A stretch of DNA of 64,000 nt from positions 1 through 64,000 of the forward strand of contig NZ_BJYX01000015.1 of assembly GCF_007991735.1 (NCBI RefSeq). The letters run 5' to 3'. The position numbers and the translations under genes were made by a program. This DNA is from Terrabacter aerolatus (GTDB lineage Bacteria > Actinomycetota > Actinomycetes > Actinomycetales > Dermatophilaceae). This document shows, one piece after another, positions 59,137 to 64,000 of the stretch (position 1 is its first letter; each line of letters opens with the position of its first letter). The notes beneath the pieces were generated by a model. It searched no databases. It saw only the letters and a program-made list of their open reading frames with translations, and was not told the origin of the DNA.

Positions 59137-60144
59137 GTGACCCCACTCCACGCGCCGGGACCCACCCGGATCTCCGTCGTCACCCCCGTCTACCAGGGGG
59201 AGCGCACGCTGCCCGTCCTGGCCGAGGAGATTGCTGCGCTCGCCACGACGCAGACCAGTCCCGAGGGGCACGAGTGGGTCGTGGCGGAGTGGCTCCTCGT
59301 CTTCGACAATGGCCCCGACGGCTCGGCCGACGTCATGGCCTCCCTCGCCGAGGCGTACCCGTTCGTGCGGCCGATCTGGCTCAGCCGCAACTTCGGCCAG
59401 CACGCGGCGACCCTGGCCGGTATGGCCTCGAGCGGCGGGGACTGGATCGTGACGCTCGACGAGGACGGTCAGCACGACCCGCGTGACATCGGCGTCTTCA
59501 TCGACGTCGCGATGCGTGAGCAGGCCCAGCTCGTCTACGCCGAGCCGACCAACCCGGCGCCGCACGGCGCGCTGCGCAACCTCACCTCGAGGGGCGCCAA
59601 GTGGTTCTTCTCGATCTTCCTCGCCGGCGGCTCGGTCACGACGTTCCAGAGCTACCGGCTCGTCCTCGGTGAGCTCGGGCGCAGCGTCGCGGCGTATGCC
59701 GGCGCCGGCGTCTACCTCGACGTCGCCCTCGGGTGGGTGGTCGGCCGCCACGCCCACGCCCCCGTCGCCCTGCGCAGCGAGGGCGAGGAGCGGCGGTCGG
59801 GCTACAACCTGCGTCGGCTGCTCTCGCACTTCTGGCGCCTCGTGCTCTCGAGCGGCACCCGGGCGCTGCGGCTCGTGAGCGTCCTCGGGGCGATCTTCGC
59901 GGTCGCCGGGGTGGTCTTCGCCATCTACGTCGTCATCGCGACGGCACTCGGAGCCCAGACGCCGGTCGGCTGGACCTCGACCATGGTCGTCGCCCTGCTC
60001 GGCACCGGCGCCATCCTGCTCTCGCTCGGCGTCATCGCCGAGTACCTCGGCGTGGCCGTCGGCATGGCGATGGGACGTCCTCCGTACCTCATCACGAGCG
60101 ATCCCCAGAACGGCCCGCTGGCACGTCGACCCGGTCGCCGTTGA
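59137..60144 (+). CDS. Polyprenyl-phosphate glycosyltransferase, GtrB/DPM1-like
   Basis: 335 aa. ISVVTPVYQGERTLPVLAEEI, SRNFGQHAATLAGMASSGGDWIVTLDEDGQHDP (the DxDGQ.DP motif of DPM1/GtrB transferases), then two C-terminal membrane helices (about 245-275 and 290-315) as in GtrB. It moves a sugar from a nucleotide donor to undecaprenyl phosphate for use by GtrA. The epimerase gene starts 2 bp after its stop, and a leaderless promoter is upstream. Confidence 0.82.
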   Translation: MTPLHAPGPTRISVVTPVYQGERTLPVLAEEIAALATTQTSPEGHEWVVAEWLLVFDNGPDGSADVMASLAEAYPFVRPIWLSRNFGQHAATLAGMASSGGDWIVTLDEDGQHDPRDIGVFIDVAMREQAQLVYAEPTNPAPHGALRNLTSRGAKWFFSIFLAGGSVTTFQSYRLVLGELGRSVAAYAGAGVYLDVALGWVVGRHAHAPVALRSEGEERRSGYNLRRLLSHFWRLVLSSGTRALRLVSVLGAIFAVAGVVFAIYVVIATALGAQTPVGWTSTMVVALLGTGAILLSLGVIAEYLGVAVGMAMGRPPYLITSDPQNGPLARRPGRR

Positions 60145-60146
60145 CG

Positions 60147-61145
60147 ATGACGTCCACCGGGCCGCGCCCGCCCGTCTCGTGGGTCGTCGGGGCGAACGGC
60201 TTGCTGGGACAGCATGTCCGGGCGGCGCTCACGCGACGCGGGCTCGTGCATCTCAGCCCTCCCATCCCCTGGAGCGCGCCCGACGAGGCCGAGGCCGCGC
60301 TGGCCGGTGCGGCGGCGCGCCTCGTGGCGGCCGCCGACGGCGGGCCGTGGCAGGTGTTCTGGTGCGCGGGTGCGGGAGTGACCGGCACGTCGTTCGACCG
60401 GTTCGTCACCGAGAACCGCATGCTGCGCACCGCGCTCGAGGCGCTGGCCGAGGCGAACGGTCCCGACCGGTCGGGTGACGACGGCAACGCGGTGTTCGTC
60501 GCCTCGTCGGCGGGGGGTCTCTACGCCGGTTCGCCGAGCGCGCCGTTCGACGAGTTCTCCCCGGTGGTCCCGCTCTCGGACTACGGCCGGGCCAAGCAGG
60601 AGGCCGAGCACATCGCCACCGACTGGGCCGTCCAGGCCCCGGCGCGTGTGCTCGTCGGCCGCATCGCCAATCTCTACGGCCCCGGTCAGGACCTCGCGAA
60701 GCCCCAGGGTCTCGTCTCGCAGCTCTGTGCCGCCTACCTCGACCGGCGTCCGACCCAGATCTGGGTATCGCTCGACACCCTGCGCGACTACCTCTTCGCC
60801 CCGGACGCCGGCGAGATGGTCGTCGACGCCATGACCCGGCTGCGGCACGGCCCGCTGCCCGAGGGTGTCGCAGACGGCGGCGTCGTGACGAAGATCTTCG
60901 CCACGCAGCGCGCCATCACCATCGGTGCGGTGCTGGCCGAGCTGCGCCGGATCTTCCGTCGTCGTCCGGCGACCGTGCTCGGCGCCAGCCCGACGTCGTC
61001 GCAGCAGGGGCAGGACCTGCGTCTCGTGTCGCGCGTGTGGCCCGAGCTGGACCGCCGGACGTTGACGCCGTTCCCGGCGGGGGTGCAGGCCACGCTGGCC
61101 GACCTCCAGCTGCGGATGCAGTCCACCGGCCGAGCTCGTCCCTGA
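60147..61145 (+). CDS. NAD-dependent epimerase/dehydratase (SDR-e)
   Basis: 332 aa. SWVVGANGLLGQHVRAAL (Rossmann), ASSAGGLYAGS (Ser) and SDYGRAKQEAEHIA (Tyr/Lys pair), VGRIANLYGPGQDL. The family modifies nucleotide- or lipid-linked sugars; the substrate is unknown. In the gtrB operon. The C-terminal half (about 230-330) follows the usual substrate domain. It converges on the large membrane protein gene, with 54 bp between. Confidence 0.72.
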   Translation: MTSTGPRPPVSWVVGANGLLGQHVRAALTRRGLVHLSPPIPWSAPDEAEAALAGAAARLVAAADGGPWQVFWCAGAGVTGTSFDRFVTENRMLRTALEALAEANGPDRSGDDGNAVFVASSAGGLYAGSPSAPFDEFSPVVPLSDYGRAKQEAEHIATDWAVQAPARVLVGRIANLYGPGQDLAKPQGLVSQLCAAYLDRRPTQIWVSLDTLRDYLFAPDAGEMVVDAMTRLRHGPLPEGVADGGVVTKIFATQRAITIGAVLAELRRIFRRRPATVLGASPTSSQQGQDLRLVSRVWPELDRRTLTPFPAGVQATLADLQLRMQSTGRARP

Positions 61146-61199
61146 GGGCGCGTCCCGACCCGGGGCGGCCGACCAGGGACCGCGGGGACGGGGAGCGGG

Positions 61200-63455
61200 T
61201 CAGCGCAGCTTGTAGACCGACACGGTGCCCGACTGGAAGACCTTCGTCGTCAGGGACGACAGGGCGGGGGAGACCGCGCCCGCCTGTGTGTCGGCGACGA
61301 GCCAGCGCACCCCCCGGTCGCGGACGGCGCCGAGGGTGCTCGCGTCGGGGCGGGTGAACGCGGCCTGGTTGAGTGCGTAGAGTGCCGGGTCGTCGTAGCC
61401 CTTGTGGGCCGCGGCCCCGGGCAGGTAGGCCCAGCCCTCGAGGAGCACCCGGCGGCCGCCGAGACCCGAGATCCACCACTCGCGGGCGTTGCAGGTGGTG
61501 CCGGTGCCCGAGAGGCAGTGGTCGTTGGTGGCCATGACGTCGTAGAGCGGCACGTGGCCCTCGATCCAGGCCGCGGCCAGGTCCTGCGAGAGCAGGTGCG
61601 GGTTGGAGGTCGTCGGCGCCTTGCTGTGCAGGCGGAGCAGCCCCACCGACCCGGTGACGAGGAGCGGCGCGACGACCGCGCAGGCCGCGACCGGCATGAG
61701 CCAGTCCCGACCGCGGCGACGCAGCACGAGGGCGGCCACGAGGATGGCGAGCAGGACCACGGCGCAGACCGCCACCTGCCCGACGAAGGTCCACAGCTGC
61801 GCGGCCTGCGCCGCACGACCGACCGGTCGGACCCGGCCCGGCAGCGCGACGGCGGCGACCGCGGTCAGGACCCCCACGACGGCGAAGGTGGCGGCCGCGG
61901 CTCTGGCTCGCGTGCGTGAGTCGCCGACGAGCTCCCCGATGCTCCACGCCCAGAGCGCCGAGCCGAAGGGGATGGCGCCGAAGACGAAGTAGAACTGGCT
62001 GTAGCCGCCGTGGGCGATGACGAAGAACGGAAGGAACGGCGCCAGGCACAGGCCGGACAGCAGCCAGGCGGCCAGGTCGGTGCGCAGGGCCCGCTGGAAG
62101 AAGGGGATGAAGCCGGCGAGCAGACGGCCGTAGGTGAGCAGCGCGATGAGCACCAGCGCCACGAGCAGGACGGGGCCCACGCCCGGGGTGTGCACGAGAC
62201 CGTCGAGCACCGGCGCGCCGAGGTTCGGTCGCGCCGTGACGATCTCGCGGTAGGGCGAGAAGAGGGACAGGGCCGAGAAGAGCTGGTAGCCCGACCCCGC
62301 GTCCCCGCCGGCCACGAACGCGAACGCGATGGCGGTCAGGACCGCCAGGACGACGCCGGACCCGATGAGGAGCAGACGGTTGCGGCGCAGGACGAGGGCG
62401 GCGAGGAAGGCGACCCCGACGCCGCCGAGCACGACCGGGAGAGCCGAGCTCTTGCTTCCGCTCGTGGCCAGGGCGGCGATGGCGGCCACGGCGAGGGTGC
62501 CCGCCGCGGGTCGACCGTCGGCCCTGACGAGGTCGACGAGCGTGATGACGAGCAGGAGCGCGAGGACCGTCGAGAACACCTGCGAGGGGGACAGGGGGTT
62601 GAGGTGGTTGCTCGCGTTGAGCAGGCCGGGCCAGAAGGTGTAGCCGAGCGTGGGGACCACGAACCAGCCGGCGAGCGCCCCGACCCAGGGGCGACCGGAC
62701 ACCCGGTGGGCGAGGACCGCGGTGAGCAGCACGACGAGGACGACGATGGGCAGGACCCACAGTCGCAGGAAGACGACGGCCACGTCGCTGCCGGTCATCA
62801 TCGACGAGGCGGCGATGTGCGCGTTGGAGAACCAGTGGTAGCGCAGCGTCCCGTCAGCGATCGACTGCGGCGTGAGCAGGGGCACGGAGCGGGTGGCCTC
62901 GTGCACCAGACCCATGTGCCACATGAGGTCGGGGTAGTAGGGCGCACCTGCCGGCGGAAGGGGGTAGTCGACCATGTAGCCGCGGTAGACGAGCAGCACC
63001 ATGAGCATGCAGGCCAGCCCGAGGGCCACGCCGGCCCACGGGCCCCACGACTGCGTCGGGCGCGCGAGGATCCGCCGACGGGTGCCGCGGACGAGGAGCA
63101 GCGGCAGGGTCAGGACGGGCCAGGCCCACAGGGCCTGCTGCAGGTGCAGGGCCGTGAAGACGGCCCAGGCCGCCAGCTCGAGCGCCAGCCCCGTCGCCGC
63201 ACCGAGGGCGAGGTCGGCCACCCACGTCGTCCGCGGGCCGCGCAGGCTGCGGTGGACGATGGTGCCGGGGGCGAGCACGCCGAGCACGACGTAGGCCACC
63301 TGCTTGGCGATGTCCGTGCCGGGGGTGTGCGACGCCGCGGCCACGGCGATCGCGGTGACGAGCACCGCGGCCGTCATGACGGGCGGCACGAGCCGGTGCA
63401 GCACCGGCGTTGCCCCCAAGGTCGTCTCGGTGGAGGTGGGGGCGGGTGACGGCAT
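61200..63455 (-). CDS. Large polytopic membrane protein, candidate GT-C transferase or polymerase
   Basis: 751 aa with about 14-16 membrane segments over residues 25-610, then a soluble segment (about 615-751) likely outside the cell, with a possible disulfide in NDHCLSGTGTTCNAREWW. An early periplasmic loop contains YYPDLMWHMGLVHEATRSVPLL and DGTLRYHWFSNAHIAASSMM, whose acidic and histidine residues are the kind used by GT-C enzymes. The layout fits actinobacterial membrane glycosyltransferases and could be the third component of a GtrA/GtrB system or an O-antigen-like polymerase. I do not assign a reaction. ATG 63455 has TATTCT 7 nt upstream. Confidence 0.55.
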   Translation of the reverse strand: MPSPAPTSTETTLGATPVLHRLVPPVMTAAVLVTAIAVAAASHTPGTDIAKQVAYVVLGVLAPGTIVHRSLRGPRTTWVADLALGAATGLALELAAWAVFTALHLQQALWAWPVLTLPLLLVRGTRRRILARPTQSWGPWAGVALGLACMLMVLLVYRGYMVDYPLPPAGAPYYPDLMWHMGLVHEATRSVPLLTPQSIADGTLRYHWFSNAHIAASSMMTGSDVAVVFLRLWVLPIVVLVVLLTAVLAHRVSGRPWVGALAGWFVVPTLGYTFWPGLLNASNHLNPLSPSQVFSTVLALLLVITLVDLVRADGRPAAGTLAVAAIAALATSGSKSSALPVVLGGVGVAFLAALVLRRNRLLLIGSGVVLAVLTAIAFAFVAGGDAGSGYQLFSALSLFSPYREIVTARPNLGAPVLDGLVHTPGVGPVLLVALVLIALLTYGRLLAGFIPFFQRALRTDLAAWLLSGLCLAPFLPFFVIAHGGYSQFYFVFGAIPFGSALWAWSIGELVGDSRTRARAAAATFAVVGVLTAVAAVALPGRVRPVGRAAQAAQLWTFVGQVAVCAVVLLAILVAALVLRRRGRDWLMPVAACAVVAPLLVTGSVGLLRLHSKAPTTSNPHLLSQDLAAAWIEGHVPLYDVMATNDHCLSGTGTTCNAREWWISGLGGRRVLLEGWAYLPGAAAHKGYDDPALYALNQAAFTRPDASTLGAVRDRGVRWLVADTQAGAVSPALSSLTTKVFQSGTVSVYKLR

Positions 63456-63462
63456 ACGGGCG

Positions 63463-63468
63463 AGAATA
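63463..63468 (-). promoter_or_regulatory. -10 hexamer of the large membrane protein gene (leaderless)
   Basis: TATTCT on the minus strand, 7 nt before the ATG. Confidence 0.55.
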
Positions 63469-63568
63469 GTTGACCGACCTCAGGCCCCCGAGCAGGCACG
63501 GTGTCGTCGCCCGGTCCCGGGCGTCACCGGTGGGCGCGGGCGCGACCTTGAGAGGCGCGTGGTGGAAC

Positions 63569-63585
63569 TGTCACTTAATGTGACA
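63569..63585. promoter_or_regulatory. TGTCAC-N5-GTGACA inverted repeat
   Basis: A perfect 6-bp inverted repeat with a 5-bp A/T-rich spacer, 40 bp upstream of the terminal secreted-protein gene and far from the divergent membrane protein start. It has the shape of a dimeric regulator site; the regulator is unknown. Confidence 0.45.
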
Positions 63586-63588
63586 AAA

Positions 63589-63613
63589 GGGACATTACGG
63601 AGGTGTCCCTCCG
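63589..63613 (+). promoter_or_regulatory. Leader hairpins next to the ribosome-binding site
   Basis: Two mutually exclusive stems: GGGACA/TGTCCC (63589-63594 with 63604-63609) and CGGAGG/CCTCCG (63598-63603 with 63608-63613). The second ends against the GGAAGGAG ribosome-binding site at 63613-63620. Such alternates could control initiation. Confidence 0.35.
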
Positions 63614-63624
63614 GAAGGAGCCCC

Positions 63625-64000
63625 ATGCGTGCACACCCCAGATCCCTGTTCCCCGCGCTCGCCGTCGCCGTGTCCGCGCTCGTCGCCGCCGGGGCGAACC
63701 CTGCCGCAGCGTCCGGCTCGATGGGCGCGTCCGCGGTCCACCCGGGGCCTGTCGCCCCGGCCACCCAGGCCGCCCGCGTGGCCGCCCCGGTCACGCCCAA
63801 GGTCACGCCCCGGGTCACGACGTTCGCCATCCCCGACACCGCTGCCGGCGCCGCCACCCCGGCGCCCGGGTCGTCCGCCGCCAGGTCACGTCGTGTCGTG
63901 GCCCAGACCCAGCACACCGGCCTGTCGTTCGACGTCGCCGGCGTGACCTTCACGGGGCGGGCACCGGCCGACCTCGAGGTGCAGGTGCGCACCCGGCAGC
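63625..64000 (+). CDS. Secreted protein, N-terminal part; probable peptidoglycan amidase (PGRP-type)
   Basis: The first 125 residues of a gene that continues past the window. A signal peptide is evident (MRAHPRSLFPALAVAVSALVAAGANPAAASG, cleavage after AAA or ASG). A low-complexity Pro/Thr/Val region follows, then TGLSFDVAGVTFTGRAPADLEVQVRTRQ, the beta-sandwich start that precedes the amidase (PGRP) domain in many actinobacterial secreted N-acetylmuramoyl-L-alanine amidases. ATG 63625 follows GGAAGGAG. The catalytic domain is out of view, so the class is inferred. Confidence 0.6.
   Translation, partial: MRAHPRSLFPALAVAVSALVAAGANPAAASGSMGASAVHPGPVAPATQAARVAAPVTPKVTPRVTTFAIPDTAAGAATPAPGSSAARSRRVVAQTQHTGLSFDVAGVTFTGRAPADLEVQVRTRQ

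Noticed and set aside
63480-63624. c-di-AMP (ydaO-type) riboswitch upstream of the secreted cell-wall gene
   Set aside because: Such genes are often so controlled in Actinobacteria, but the gap is too short and lacks the conserved core.

Overview
The window is high-GC DNA (about 70% G+C by eye) with dense genes, many GTG starts and 4-bp ATGA/GTGA overlaps. It carries typical actinobacterial families: an acyl-CoA carboxylase epsilon subunit, a PASTA-type Ser/Thr kinase, an F420-type oxidoreductase and a SAM-IV riboswitch. I infer an actinobacterium, plausibly Micrococcales (Intrasporangiaceae-like); the family-level guess is weak. No rRNA, tRNA, insertion sequence or CRISPR array was seen.

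Region 1 (1-20.3 kb) is core metabolism. It holds sufE-sseA, a MerR (LiuR-like) regulator facing an acyl-CoA dehydrogenase and carboxylase-beta pair across a near-perfect operator, a PIG-V-like mannosyltransferase, maf, a DUF885 peptidase, a PASTA kinase, a small secreted protein, accB-accE, birA, a class III adenylate cyclase, an enoyl-CoA hydratase, a two-component system, gtrA and purK-purE. As recalled, Mycobacterium tuberculosis carries the same backbone (fadE25-purE-purK-GtrA-birA-accD5-accE5-maf-sseA-sufE-accA3). Here extra genes are inserted, and purE is separated from its fadE25-like partner (39.4 kb) by about 19 kb.

Region 2 (20.3-40.5 kb) starts with a few housekeeping genes and then carries a complete set for legionaminic acid by the GDP-sugar route: ptmF-legF-ptmA on the minus strand, and a divergent plus-strand set of flippase, putative glycosyltransferase, legH, legI, legG, ptmE, legB and legC. 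A Na+/H+ antiporter with a zinc-finger tail, an LD-carboxypeptidase, a SAM-IV riboswitch controlling metY, and the fadE25-like gene follow.

Region 3 (40.6-63.5 kb) is a cell-surface glycan locus. It holds a GT2 enzyme with a Wzm/Wzt-type ABC exporter and a complete pseudaminic acid pathway (pseF-like, pseG, pseB, pseC, pseI, pseH). Next comes an acyl-carrier-protein cassette (ACP, AMP-ligase, SDR, possible phosphopantetheinyl transferase), then a methyltransferase/coiled-coil protein, several glycosyltransferases including one with bacterial sialyltransferase motifs, a GtrA/GtrB pair, an epimerase and a very large membrane protein. The window ends inside a secreted protein that is probably a peptidoglycan amidase.

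Taken together, the locus looks able to make two different nonulosonic acids, activate them with CMP, polymerise or attach them, and export the product, perhaps as a nonulosonate-containing wall polymer. The ACP cassette next to pseH, and the methyltransferase/coiled-coil protein, are the parts least explained by known pathways. Many genes appear to have leaderless promoters (TANNNT hexamer 6-8 nt before the start codon).
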